Source: DATAWK01 sp036267255 | Lineage (GTDB): Bacteria; Acidobacteriota; Terriglobia; Terriglobales; Acidobacteriaceae | Assembly (NCBI GenBank): GCA_036267255.1 | Contig: DATAWK010000041.1 | Coordinates: 310,001-374,000, forward strand | DNA: 64,000 bases | Direction of reading: 5' to 3' | Shown: one piece after another, positions 52,663 through 61,080 of the stretch | Layout: every line of letters starts with the position of its first letter | Numbering within the stretch: position 1 is the stretch's first letter | Program-made: the position numbers and the translations under genes | Notes under the pieces: generated by a model | Seen by the model: the letters and a program-made list of their open reading frames with translations, nothing else | The model's database searches: none | What the model was told of the DNA's origin: nothing

Positions 52663-52752
52663 TGTGATTTTCTATTTCAATCACAGCATTCTTCTTAGAA
52701 CGCCATGATGGCAACGGCCAGATTTCGGAGACGAAGCTGGCCGTTGACTTTT
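52663..52752 (+). terminator. Two hairpins after the capsid gene, possible attenuator
   Basis: TGTGATT (52663-52669) pairs with AATCACA (52679-52685). AACGGCCAG (52713-52721) pairs with CTGGCCGTT (52737-52745) and is followed by GACTTTT. The second looks like a leaky terminator within the structural operon. Confidence 0.5.
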
Positions 52753-52803
52753 CTACAGTGGCCGCCCGTGAGCGGTTCCTGCATCACCACTGGAGGACGA
52801 ACC

Positions 52804-53427
52804 ATGGGATATCTACTGCCGACTGATTATGAAAATTTCGGTCTCGCTGCGGATACAACGGACGATTGGATTACAGCTGCATCGTCACTGATCGAATCGT
52901 ATTGTCATCGTGCCAGCTTGAATCCAACGCAGTATGAAGAACGTATTCGCATGACGGCACATGCGCAGACCGTCAGGCTAAGTTATCTGCCGTTGGTTGC
53001 GGTAGCTCCAAATACATCACCGTTGATTTCTGTCCAAGCACGATATATCCGGCCACGGCGCGGAGAGATGATCGACCCTGCGTACGAGCAGATTGCCTGG
53101 GTCTTCGGACTGCCTGGCGCGTGGAATACGTTGAACCCGGCAGACATCGACTATTTTTCCTCTACCGGCGAATTGACATTTCCAATGAACATTCTTGGCC
53201 TGCCATACAACCAAGTGGACATCGTGTACACGGCCGGCCTGGCAACGATTCCCACGGCGGTGCAATGTGCGTGCGCACAAATTGTGAAAAATGCGCAGAG
53301 TACTCCTGGACTGAATGTGAAAAGTAACCGGATGGACACGTTGGCAATGGAATACTTTTCCAATTCATTGATCGACCCACAGGTTGCGGCGATGTTGCAG
53401 CCCTATGTGGCAACACGGCTGGGGTGA
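52804..53427 (+). CDS. Head-tail connector protein (gp6-like adaptor)
   Basis: The ATG at 52804 has AGGACG upstream; 207 residues. The N-terminus DYENFGLAADTTDDWITAASSLIESYC is like the helical start of HK97 gp6-type adaptors; QVDIVYTAGLATIPTAVQCA is a second common motif of these proteins. It would dock on the portal ring and extend the channel. Confidence 0.72.
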   Translation: MGYLLPTDYENFGLAADTTDDWITAASSLIESYCHRASLNPTQYEERIRMTAHAQTVRLSYLPLVAVAPNTSPLISVQARYIRPRRGEMIDPAYEQIAWVFGLPGAWNTLNPADIDYFSSTGELTFPMNILGLPYNQVDIVYTAGLATIPTAVQCACAQIVKNAQSTPGLNVKSNRMDTLAMEYFSNSLIDPQVAAMLQPYVATRLG

Positions 53428-53430
53428 GCG

Positions 53431-53871
53431 ATGAGCGCAGATCTAAGTGTGAGAAACCCGACCGCAGCGCAACAACGCATGGCCGATGCACTGCTGCGTT
53501 CTTTAGGCGGGCGCATTGTCCTACTACGCCTGCCAACCAATGCACAGACCGGAGTGGACAACGAGCAGCTGGGTCTGGCGACACCCTCATATGAGGACAT
53601 TCCGCTATCTCCAGCTGTGTTTCGCCGGGTGCGCGCCGGGCTCAGCGAAGGCAAGGTCAACCGTTATGAGCTGCTAATCTCTGCTTCCTCGATCCAAACG
53701 CAGCTTGGGCTGTTGCAGTTGGCATCGGCAGATGAAATTTTCGCCATGGCGATTGGAGTATTTGTTGATGGCGAACTGATGCTGATCGAGTCAGCTGCGG
53801 AAGCGGAGATGTTCGGCCAACCGTACCTGTACCGCCTGCTGCTCGAAGGGCCGCAGAGCCAGATTCTCTAA
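53431..53871 (+). CDS. Phage neck protein, unknown
   Basis: 146 residues, starting 3 bases after the connector stop. Mixed alpha/beta with LGGRIVLLRLPTNAQTGVDN and VNRYELLISASSIQTQLGLL. No family is recognised. By order it is a head-closure or stopper protein; tight packing supports a structural role. Confidence 0.6.
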   Translation: MSADLSVRNPTAAQQRMADALLRSLGGRIVLLRLPTNAQTGVDNEQLGLATPSYEDIPLSPAVFRRVRAGLSEGKVNRYELLISASSIQTQLGLLQLASADEIFAMAIGVFVDGELMLIESAAEAEMFGQPYLYRLLLEGPQSQIL

Positions 53872-53888
53872 AGGATGGAGAGCCAAGG

Positions 53889-54377
53889 ATGCAAAATGCG
53901 CAAAATACTTTTTACATCACGCTGCGCAATCGCCTGGCAACGTTGAATCCAAATCGCACAATTTTTCTGCGTGGCGTTACACGGCCGGGAATTCTAGTGG
54001 AAAGCAACGAACTGGTACTTGCTGAACCGTACTCAAACGTTTTTATCTTGCGGTGGCTCGGACTGCATTGTGATCCGTATTTGCCAGAAGTGTTGCAGCA
54101 GATGGAATGTGAGATCGAATACCTGACGGAAGGAACAACAACGAATCTCGGCATGGATCGTGGACAAATGATGGCAGAGATGGATGCCGAACTGGCTGCG
54201 CTGCTTTCACCTAATTCAGCGACCAAATTGAATTATGCACAATCTCCGCCGACCGAGATGGAGACACAGGTGTTCTGGACTGAGGCAACGTTCCAGCCAG
54301 TCAAGGTAGTGCGGGACCGGCTGTCGCGCACAGTGACTGTTTCCCTTTTCAGCTATCAGGAACCGGGGGAACTATGA
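53889..54377 (+). CDS. Phage head-tail joining/tail completion protein candidate
   Basis: 162 residues. FYITLRNRLATLNPNRTIFL begins it; a central FILRWLGLHCDPYLPEVLQQ stretch and a charged helix (DRGQMMAEMDAELAALL) follow. The size and position after the neck gene fit a tail-terminator or joining protein. It overlaps the next gene by four bases (ATGA). Confidence 0.58.
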   Translation: MQNAQNTFYITLRNRLATLNPNRTIFLRGVTRPGILVESNELVLAEPYSNVFILRWLGLHCDPYLPEVLQQMECEIEYLTEGTTTNLGMDRGQMMAEMDAELAALLSPNSATKLNYAQSPPTEMETQVFWTEATFQPVKVVRDRLSRTVTVSLFSYQEPGEL

Positions 54378-55375
54378 GCACGACCGTAATTACACCGCTG
54401 GCATTAACACCGCCGATTTTTCAAAGAGTACGTGCCTATTTCGCCGCGCCGAACCGTGCTGGTGCACAACCTGTGATGTTTGATCCAGCACAAAGTGGCG
54501 GATTCAATCTGAATACGCCGCCAACACCATGGTTGGATCTGGGTTGGGTGGATACGTTTGAGCGAACGTCCGGGACGAAAATTGTTCCTCTGCGCAGCGG
54601 GGCTCCGGGCCTGCCATTATCGCAGGTGCGAACAGAGGTGGATTCGCTGGTGACGCTGCATTTTCTGAGTTGGGGAAAGTTGCAGATGGCTGTGACCGGG
54701 GGTTCCGAGCAAATGAATCTGCTGGCAACGACAGCGGGGGCGGCGGCAAACGGATCCGGAGGTACGGCGGCAGCGGCGATTCCCGTACAAGCTGGAAGTA
54801 CATCAACATTTGTGGGCGTTGCAGCGAGCCAATTAAGTGGCTTTGCTGCAGGACAAATGATTGTCGTCGACGTGAACTACACCGGACAAACGGGATATGT
54901 GGGTAGCGGGGCTAGTGGAGCGTATGTCAGTTCCTCGGCAGAAGTAAACGACGATCCAAACTACATTCGCCGTGTGAGCTTCAATGTAGCGCGCATTACT
55001 GCGGTAACGGGAACCGGCTTGGAGTTAGCGCAGCCACTGATTGCAGGTGCGCCGACTACTGCGATGTTCGTGCAACCAATTCTCGGGTTTGTGGACCGCG
55101 AAGGAAGCAACTTCTTTCAGGAGTGGTCCGCGCTGTTTGTAATTCCCGGTGAACAAGGAGAGCGCATCTTGCTGCACTATCCGCGACTGCAGATCGCAGC
55201 AAGCGGGGCGGAACTGGCAAAACCCCTGACTGCTCCACTGAAAAAAGTGGACACCTTCGAGGTGATTTCGCAGGTTGCGCAGTTTCGTGCTCTGCCGGTC
55301 ACCGACGCGAACGATGGGGCGCAGGTACTTTGCTTCCGCAGCTATCTACCAGCATCCGCCACGAACCTATGGTGA
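54374..55375 (+). CDS. Tail-tube-like structural protein
   Basis: 333 residues, beta-rich, coupled to the previous gene. WLDLGWVDTFERTSGTKIVPL and WGKLQMAVTG resemble the start of major tail tube proteins. Residues ~135-225 are a Gly/Ala/Ser/Val-rich insert that could be a surface-exposed Ig-like or decoration domain. The end (FEVISQVAQFRALPV) is again tube-like. The assignment rests on order and composition. Confidence 0.58.
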   Translation: MSTTVITPLALTPPIFQRVRAYFAAPNRAGAQPVMFDPAQSGGFNLNTPPTPWLDLGWVDTFERTSGTKIVPLRSGAPGLPLSQVRTEVDSLVTLHFLSWGKLQMAVTGGSEQMNLLATTAGAAANGSGGTAAAAIPVQAGSTSTFVGVAASQLSGFAAGQMIVVDVNYTGQTGYVGSGASGAYVSSSAEVNDDPNYIRRVSFNVARITAVTGTGLELAQPLIAGAPTTAMFVQPILGFVDREGSNFFQEWSALFVIPGEQGERILLHYPRLQIAASGAELAKPLTAPLKKVDTFEVISQVAQFRALPVTDANDGAQVLCFRSYLPASATNLW

Positions 55376-55399
55376 TGGCCTACACAAAGAGGAGAACAC

Positions 55400-57736
55400 G
55401 TGAAGATCACCATCGATAACCAAAATGGCCTGGGCCCAATCGATTACTCTGCGGCGATCTGTGCAGATAAGGCAGAGGAAGATGCGGTGCTGATCCAGCG
55501 AAGTTTGAACGAACCTTCGCTGGCAAAGCTGCTGTTGGACTGTACCAGCCATGGGCTACCGACACCGGTCCATAATGCCGCCGTTGTGATCGAAGCGGCT
55601 AACGGCACGATCCTGTTTACGGGATATGTGCCCACGCAGGCGGAGCCTGTGTTTGCCGGATATGATTCGACCGGCGCGCGCTATCGCATGCAGGTGCATG
55701 TAGTGAGCGATGACTGGTTGCTGGACCGAGCCGCACTGCCACAGACGGCATCCATGCTGGGACAGACTGCCGGCGATATGGTTCGAACAATCACGACGCG
55801 TGTAAGTCCGACACTGGTGAACCTGAGCGGCGTGCAGGATGTGGGAACGATTGGATTCTTTGAACCGCAGCCAAACTTGTCATGGTCAGAAAATGTGGCA
55901 GCTTTGGCCAACCAGGCACGGGCCGCGTACCGCGTGGTAGATGGCCAACTGACACTTGCTCCGGTCGGTTCGACGGTACACACGTTGAGCGATACCCAAG
56001 GCACAGTGGATTACAGCAATCTGACGGCGAGCGCCGCAAAGACTCTGGTAAATGATGTGACCGTAACCGGGCTAAGCCAGCCGATGGAATACGTTACAGA
56101 GTTATTCGAGGGGGATGGCGCTACGGTGCAATTTCAATTGCAGCGAGAGCCATTTCCTGTCCATCGGACGATACTGCTGGATGAAGAATTTACTTCACCA
56201 ACACTGAATACAGCGATATGGACAGTAAGTGATTCCGGTGGATATCTCAATGTGAGCGGCGCGGGGCTGACACTCACCGGCGGCGCTGGAACAGATGGAA
56301 CTACAACGCTGACGACGATTGATCCTGTAGAGATGGGCGGCGAGATTGTTGTCGAAGCCGGGTTTGTCCAGATCAATAGCGGCAGTGATGGGGTCTTATG
56401 TGGACTGTATAGCGGAACAGTTGGCATTCCCAATTGCCTGGCTGGATTTCGCGTGCGGCCGAGCGGTGGGAACACGATTCTGGTGCCGTTGGTGGAGGGT
56501 TCCGAGGTTGGGACGACGTTTACCATTCAGGCCGGACATACCTATATTCTGCGTATTCGCACACACAGCACGGAGTTGCAGCGACTGCAGAATAGCTACT
56601 TCTCCTATGGGAGCAGCGGAGCCGCAGTCTATGGCGGAGGAATGGTGGCTGCTCCCCTGCAGCTGCTATTTGAGCTGCAGGACATGGCGCTGCTGCCATA
56701 TGTGAACATTGGGTCGACGATTTTGTATGACGGCGCGCTGGCAACGTCTCCGGGGCTTTGCTACTTCGGATGTGTGAACAGCGTGAACCTGCAGGGCAGT
56801 GTGGGGTACTTCAAGGTGAGCCAACCGGGAACGATCTGGGCGACCAGCACGCCATCGGGGGGAACGACCGCGACGCTACGGATCGGACAAGCCATCGAAG
56901 GCGCAGATTGCAATGTGCTGCGCGACGGCTTTCTTTATTTCTACAAGCTGGCGACACCACAGCCGGGAACGATCCTGAGTGTTACCTATCGCGTTGCTGC
57001 TCCGTCTGTGGCTCGCATGGCGAATGCTGCAAGTGTCGCGCAGGAAGGTGTGAATGGAATTCCCGGTGTCTCGCAATGGATTGGCCGTGTGGTACATCCG
57101 CCGGCGCGTAGCTCTCTGGATTGCGAAAATGCGTGCCAGGCTCTGCTAAATTTCTCAGCGAATCCATCAGCTGGATGGACAGGAAAATACAGCTACTACA
57201 ACCTACAGGACCAGCAGGATATCTGGCCCGGAGATGCGCTGAATTTTCAGTCTGCGACGAATGGCTTCAACGAAAGTGTGATTGTGCGCAGCGTATCGAT
57301 TGCTTCCACCAGCAGCTCACCTGAAGTGCTGAACTACACGGTGGAATTTGCCAACGACTGGGCCGAGACGCTTTCGATGAAACTTTCGGACGCAATTCCG
57401 GTCGATGTAATTTTGCCGACAGTGCCGGAGACTGCACCTGGTGCATATCTGCAGAACCTTAATAGCCTGCAGGTAACATCGATCACCACAACCGCCATCA
57501 CGGTGGCTGCAAATATTACGCCACCAGCGAACGGCGGTTTTGAAGTGCGATGGATGGATAACAATTTTGGCCCGGATGTGCACGAGGACCTGGTATTGCG
57601 CAGCCCTGTACCGAACTTCACCATTGTGCGTTCGGAGGACCAGCAGCAGTTTTATATTCGCATGTACGACGGTTCAACTCCTCCGTTGTATTCGCGCATT
57701 TCTGCCGCCATCTTTACGAATGTACCGACGCAATAA
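55400..57736 (+). CDS. Large tail/baseplate hub-like protein
   Basis: 778 residues. Residues ~1-230 look like a hub or distal-tail domain (MKITIDNQNGLGPIDYSAAI, DYSNLTASAAKTLVNDVTVT). Residues ~255-470 form a jellyroll-like insert (FTSPTLNTAIWTVSDSGGYL through WATSTPSGGTTATL) resembling concanavalin-like carbohydrate-binding folds. The C-terminus returns to hub-like sequence (VVHPPARSSLDCENACQALL) and ends in a fibronectin-III-like domain (~675-778). It probably contacts the cell surface. No tape-measure gene precedes it. Confidence 0.6.
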   Translation: MKITIDNQNGLGPIDYSAAICADKAEEDAVLIQRSLNEPSLAKLLLDCTSHGLPTPVHNAAVVIEAANGTILFTGYVPTQAEPVFAGYDSTGARYRMQVHVVSDDWLLDRAALPQTASMLGQTAGDMVRTITTRVSPTLVNLSGVQDVGTIGFFEPQPNLSWSENVAALANQARAAYRVVDGQLTLAPVGSTVHTLSDTQGTVDYSNLTASAAKTLVNDVTVTGLSQPMEYVTELFEGDGATVQFQLQREPFPVHRTILLDEEFTSPTLNTAIWTVSDSGGYLNVSGAGLTLTGGAGTDGTTTLTTIDPVEMGGEIVVEAGFVQINSGSDGVLCGLYSGTVGIPNCLAGFRVRPSGGNTILVPLVEGSEVGTTFTIQAGHTYILRIRTHSTELQRLQNSYFSYGSSGAAVYGGGMVAAPLQLLFELQDMALLPYVNIGSTILYDGALATSPGLCYFGCVNSVNLQGSVGYFKVSQPGTIWATSTPSGGTTATLRIGQAIEGADCNVLRDGFLYFYKLATPQPGTILSVTYRVAAPSVARMANAASVAQEGVNGIPGVSQWIGRVVHPPARSSLDCENACQALLNFSANPSAGWTGKYSYYNLQDQQDIWPGDALNFQSATNGFNESVIVRSVSIASTSSSPEVLNYTVEFANDWAETLSMKLSDAIPVDVILPTVPETAPGAYLQNLNSLQVTSITTTAITVAANITPPANGGFEVRWMDNNFGPDVHEDLVLRSPVPNFTIVRSEDQQQFYIRMYDGSTPPLYSRISAAIFTNVPTQ

Positions 57737-57771
57737 GCAGCCCTTTGGCTCGCTTTCATCAAGGACCCCCT

Positions 57772-57987
57772 ATGTATGAGTTTGAAGGAACCGTGCTCTC
57801 TGACCTTGCTGCGCTGAAAAGCCAGATGGCTGCGCTGATAGGACAGGGACAGCCAGGACGGCTGACTGCACTCGAAGAGCGACTTGATCGGCATGAGATT
57901 TACCTGCAGCGCTTGAAAGGCTTTGCCGGTGCTCTGTTTGTGCTGACTGCGGCAATTCACATCGCCATCGATTACCTGCGGCGCTAA
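57772..57987 (+). CDS. Small coiled-coil membrane protein, XhlA/holin-accessory-like
   Basis: 71 residues from the ATG at 57772, with AAGGA upstream. A coiled coil (LSDLAALKSQMAAL, TALEERLDRHEIYLQRLKG) is followed by one C-terminal membrane helix (FAGALFVLTAAIHIAIDYL) and RR. The layout is that of XhlA-type haemolysin/holin accessory proteins. It starts a block of small, lysis-like genes. Confidence 0.62.
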   Translation: MYEFEGTVLSDLAALKSQMAALIGQGQPGRLTALEERLDRHEIYLQRLKGFAGALFVLTAAIHIAIDYLRR

Positions 57988-58078
57988 ACAACTGCTGCAC
58001 TCCAATGAAAAGGACAAATTTATGAAATTTTGCATTTTTGGCAGTATGTCTCTGCCAGAACGCGGCGAGCCATAGACC

Positions 58079-58606
58079 ATGGCAAACATAAATAAATCTG
58101 GCCCATCTCCACAACTGGGCATGCTCGTGTCGCAGTTTTCTACGGAAGCCAGCCTGGGATCCGCAGCAATTCGCTATCTCTCCGACAGCTGCGTTTCGCA
58201 TGTTGATCTTGTGATTCCAGAAACTGTCCGAATCGGTACGATATGGCTCAAAAAGGGATGGTTGCTTGGCGCGCGCCTTGATGGTGGCGTTCAGCAGCGC
58301 CCTCCGGACTATGCAAAGTTCACAAATATCGTGCGCGTCGGCGTTCAGGTACCAAATGTCAAAGCTGCATACTCATTTGCAGCCAAGCAATTGGGAAAAC
58401 CCTACAATAAACGCGCGATATTCGACTTTTTTCTGCATCGCAATCGCAAATTCACACCGGACCAATCTACATGGTTTTGCGATGAGCTGAACTATCAAAT
58501 CGTCGCGGCTGGCGGCCTTCTACTGTTAGACACGGAAAATCCACTCAATCTAACGCCACAGGAAGAGTTGCTCAGCCCATACTGGAAACCTTTGTCAACA
58601 CGATGA
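58079..58606 (+). CDS. YiiX/NlpC-P60-like papain-fold peptidase, candidate endolysin
   Basis: 175 residues. His41 in SCVSHVDLVIPE, the AAKQLGKPYNKRA motif (~102-113) and Cys134 in STWFCDELNYQI fit the permuted papain-like YaeF/YiiX group, where His comes before Cys. Such enzymes cleave peptidoglycan stem peptides or acyl groups. Between small membrane proteins it is the best candidate for cell-wall lysis. No signal peptide is seen. Confidence 0.68.
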   Translation: MANINKSGPSPQLGMLVSQFSTEASLGSAAIRYLSDSCVSHVDLVIPETVRIGTIWLKKGWLLGARLDGGVQQRPPDYAKFTNIVRVGVQVPNVKAAYSFAAKQLGKPYNKRAIFDFFLHRNRKFTPDQSTWFCDELNYQIVAAGGLLLLDTENPLNLTPQEELLSPYWKPLSTR

Positions 58607-58821
58607 CAGCGCTTTTGGGTTGGCTCAACCGATATAGGCCGTCGACGCATACATTGGTCGGGCTTCTGACAGTGTTTCAAACTGCCTATCTGGCTGATTC
58701 GGAGATGCAGGCCGTAATCAATCGAATCATTGGTGCGCACCCAACGGTGCATGCCGTGACTGGATATTGCTTGCTGGTGCTAGCTCTGTATCGCAATGGC
58801 GCAGCGAGCGATAAAAAATAG
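58603..58821 (+). CDS. Small membrane protein, holin-like
   Basis: 72 residues overlapping the peptidase gene by four bases (ATGA). Two possible hydrophobic segments (HTLVGLLTVFQTAYL and VHAVTGYCLLVLALY) and a charged end (ASDKK) fit a two-pass holin. No family match is claimed. Confidence 0.55.
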   Translation: MTALLGWLNRYRPSTHTLVGLLTVFQTAYLADSEMQAVINRIIGAHPTVHAVTGYCLLVLALYRNGAASDKK

Positions 58822-58837
58822 AAATGGAGCAACAAAA

Positions 58838-59248
58838 ATGGCAAATAAATTCAAGACATTTCTGGACCATCTTGGCAGCATGTTCAAAACCGGTGCGGAG
58901 AAGGCACTGGCGATCGAGGCAAAACTGCTGCCTGCTGAAGAAGCAACGGCCGCTGCTGTCAGCGCTGTCGATCCTGCGGCGGGTGGGACCTTCGAAGCGA
59001 TCCTGGGTAGCGTTGTGAACGTAGAACAAGTCGCTACGGCGGTCAGTGCATCTACGGGAACCGGCCAACAGAAGCTGGCGGCTGCGTTGCCGCAGGTGGA
59101 ACAAGCCATCCTGAGCAATCCCCTGTTCAAAGGAAAAACGATTGCCAATCTTCCGCTGTGGAATACCGCAGTGGAGGCGATCGCAAGCGCCTCTGCAGAG
59201 TTGTTGAACTCCATTGAGGCACCGAGCGTCACGACACCGTCTGCCTGA
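58838..59248 (+). CDS. Helical protein at the end of the phage-like cluster, unknown
   Basis: 136 residues from the ATG at 58838 with GGAGC upstream. Ala-rich helices (KALAIEAKLLPAEEATAAAV, KLAAALPQVEQAILSNPLFK) without membrane segments. Last gene of the plus-strand cluster; an inverted repeat follows. Confidence 0.6.
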   Translation: MANKFKTFLDHLGSMFKTGAEKALAIEAKLLPAEEATAAAVSAVDPAAGGTFEAILGSVVNVEQVATAVSASTGTGQQKLAAALPQVEQAILSNPLFKGKTIANLPLWNTAVEAIASASAELLNSIEAPSVTTPSA

Positions 59249-59264
59249 TTTTCTGACACAAACG

Positions 59265-59323
59265 CCGGCACAGGAAGATCCAATTTCCACCTATTGGGAC
59301 CCAAATTTCTCTCCCTGTGCCGG
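59265..59323. repeat. Inverted repeat between the phage-like cluster and purE
   Basis: CCGGCACAGG (59265-59274) and CCTGTGCCGG (59314-59323) are exact complements; inside, CCAAT and ATTGG pair. It may end transcription of the cluster or be a regulatory site for purE. No T-run follows. Confidence 0.55.
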
Positions 59324-59340
59324 ATATTGCCACACCAACT

Positions 59341-59346
59341 TATAAT
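59341..59346 (+). promoter_or_regulatory. -10 box of purE, leaderless arrangement
   Basis: A perfect TATAAT ends six bases before the purE ATG (59353), so the transcript would begin at or next to the start codon. No ribosome-binding site is present and the -35 is weak, as in leaderless genes. Confidence 0.5.
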
Positions 59347-59352
59347 TTCGAC

Positions 59353-59844
59353 ATGAAACAAGTCCCGCTGGTCGGCGTGGTGATGGGCAGCCAAAGCGAC
59401 TACGAAACCCTGAAACCCGCTATTGAGATTCTCCAGGAATTTTCCGTTCACCACGAAGCGCGTGTTGTTTCCGCGCATCGCACACCCGACTGGCTGTTTG
59501 AATATGCGAGCACAGCGGAAGCACGCGGACTACGTGTGCTGATCGCGGGTGCCGGCGGCGCGGCACACTTACCGGGGATGTTGGCAGCCAAGACCCATCT
59601 GCCCGTTCTGGGTGTTCCGATTTCTGCGACTATGCTGAATGGAGTCGACTCGCTGCTCTCGATTGTGCAAATGCCCAAAGGGATTCCAGTAGGCACGCTT
59701 GCCATTGGCAAGCCCGGTGCGGCTAATGCTGCACTGCTGGCGATTTCTATTTTGGCATTGCAGGATGCCGCTCTGCGCGATCGTTTGCTCGCATGGCGGG
59801 AAGCGCGCAAGCAAGACGTGCTCGGCATGGAGTTGCCGAAGTGA
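59353..59844 (+). CDS. purE: N5-carboxyaminoimidazole ribonucleotide mutase
   Basis: 163 residues from the ATG at 59353 (an upstream GTG at 59317 is less likely). VGVVMGSQSDYETLKPAI, VSAHRTPDW and GAGGAAHLPGMLAAKT are the class I PurE motifs, with the catalytic Ser and His. It moves the carboxyl group from N5 to C4 in purine synthesis. It overlaps purK by four bases (GTGA). Confidence 0.95.
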   Translation: MKQVPLVGVVMGSQSDYETLKPAIEILQEFSVHHEARVVSAHRTPDWLFEYASTAEARGLRVLIAGAGGAAHLPGMLAAKTHLPVLGVPISATMLNGVDSLLSIVQMPKGIPVGTLAIGKPGAANAALLAISILALQDAALRDRLLAWREARKQDVLGMELPK

Positions 59845-61010
59845 GCGATGCGACAGATGTCATTCTTCCCGGAGCAACCATTGGAATTCTCGGAGGCGGT
59901 CAATTAGGCCGCATGACTGCGATGGCAGCGCGCTCGTTGGGCTATCGCATTCAGGTTCTTGACCCTGACCCCAACTGTCCAGCGCGTTTTGTTGTAGATG
60001 CCTGCTTTGAGGCCGCCTGGGATGATGCGCGCGCAGCCGCCGATCTAGCACGCGGTTGTGATGTGGTCACTCTGGAGATTGAACAGATTGCGATTGCATC
60101 GCTCGAAGCGGCAGCCCAGTATGCTCCAGTAAGGCCGGGTGCGAAGATGCTGGCAGTTATTCAAGACCGCATTTTACAAAGAGACTGGCTGGCAGCACAT
60201 CATTTACCGCTCGGCGATTTCCGCGCCGTGTACGATGCTGCACAACTGGAAGCAGCCGTCGCCGACATGGGTGGACGTTGTTTTGTGAAAAGTGCCCGTG
60301 GAGGTTATGACGGGCGTAGCCAGGTAAAACTGGGCTTTGGTGAAGAAATTGTAGATAAAAAGGGCTGCCAGAACACATGGAAGATCCTTGGAGAGCGGCC
60401 TGTAGTTGTGGAGCGAGCGCAGGATCTTGCCTTGGAGTTGTCTGTCATGGTGGCACGTTCGGCCCGTGGAGAATCTAAATGCTACCCGCCGGCCATCAAT
60501 CACCACGAGCAACAGATCCTCGCCTGGAGCGGAATGCCAGCAAATCTACCTCCAGAAATCACTAAACAAGCACACGAGCTGGCACAGACAATTGCCGAAG
60601 GGTTTGAGCTGGAGGGATTGCTGGCTGTCGAAATGTTTTTAACGACGGATGGACAACTGCTGGTAAATGAGCTCGCGCCACGTCCACACAACAGTTACCA
60701 CGCCAGTGAGCGTGCTTGCGTCACCAGCCAGTTTGAACAGATTGTGCGTGCCGTATGCAACCTTCCGTTGGGAGATGTTGATATTGTGCAGCCAGCAGCG
60801 ATTGCGAATCTTCTGGGCGATGTCTGGCTGGATGCCGCATCCAAAACTGGACCGCGTTTCGATGCAGCGCTGGCAATACCAGGCGTGAGGTTACATCTAT
60901 ATGAAAAACATGTTCCTCGACGCGGTCGAAAAATGGGGCATCTCTCCGCTGTGGGTACAACTGTGGAAGATGCTGTGGCCCATGTGTTGGAAGCTAAGTC
61001 CAAATTGTGA
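59841..61010 (+). CDS. purK: N5-carboxyaminoimidazole ribonucleotide synthase
   Basis: 389 residues from the GTG overlapping the purE stop. GATIGILGGGQLGRMTAMAA is the N-terminal nucleotide fold; the ATP-grasp domain has SARGGYDGRSQ and LVNELAPRPHNSYHAS. It carboxylates AIR with ATP and bicarbonate, giving the substrate of PurE. A 22-bp terminator hairpin follows. Confidence 0.95.
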   Translation: MSDATDVILPGATIGILGGGQLGRMTAMAARSLGYRIQVLDPDPNCPARFVVDACFEAAWDDARAAADLARGCDVVTLEIEQIAIASLEAAAQYAPVRPGAKMLAVIQDRILQRDWLAAHHLPLGDFRAVYDAAQLEAAVADMGGRCFVKSARGGYDGRSQVKLGFGEEIVDKKGCQNTWKILGERPVVVERAQDLALELSVMVARSARGESKCYPPAINHHEQQILAWSGMPANLPPEITKQAHELAQTIAEGFELEGLLAVEMFLTTDGQLLVNELAPRPHNSYHASERACVTSQFEQIVRAVCNLPLGDVDIVQPAAIANLLGDVWLDAASKTGPRFDAALAIPGVRLHLYEKHVPRRGRKMGHLSAVGTTVEDAVAHVLEAKSKL

Positions 61011-61018
61011 ATATGTTC

Positions 61019-61067
61019 TTTACAGACAAGGACGGCAGGCGAGATGCCTGCCGTCCTTGTCTGTAAA
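61019..61067. terminator. Bidirectional terminator between purK and the E2 gene
   Basis: A perfect 22-bp stem (61019-61040 with 61046-61067) around a 5-base loop, with TTT/AAA ends. It lies between two convergent stop codons. Confidence 0.85.
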
Positions 61068-61080
61068 GATGGATCTCTTT

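Noticed and set aside
39213..59352. Search for attachment-site repeats and a tRNA target flanking the phage-like cluster
   Set aside because: I found no direct repeat of convincing length by eye and no tRNA at either edge, so no att site is claimed.
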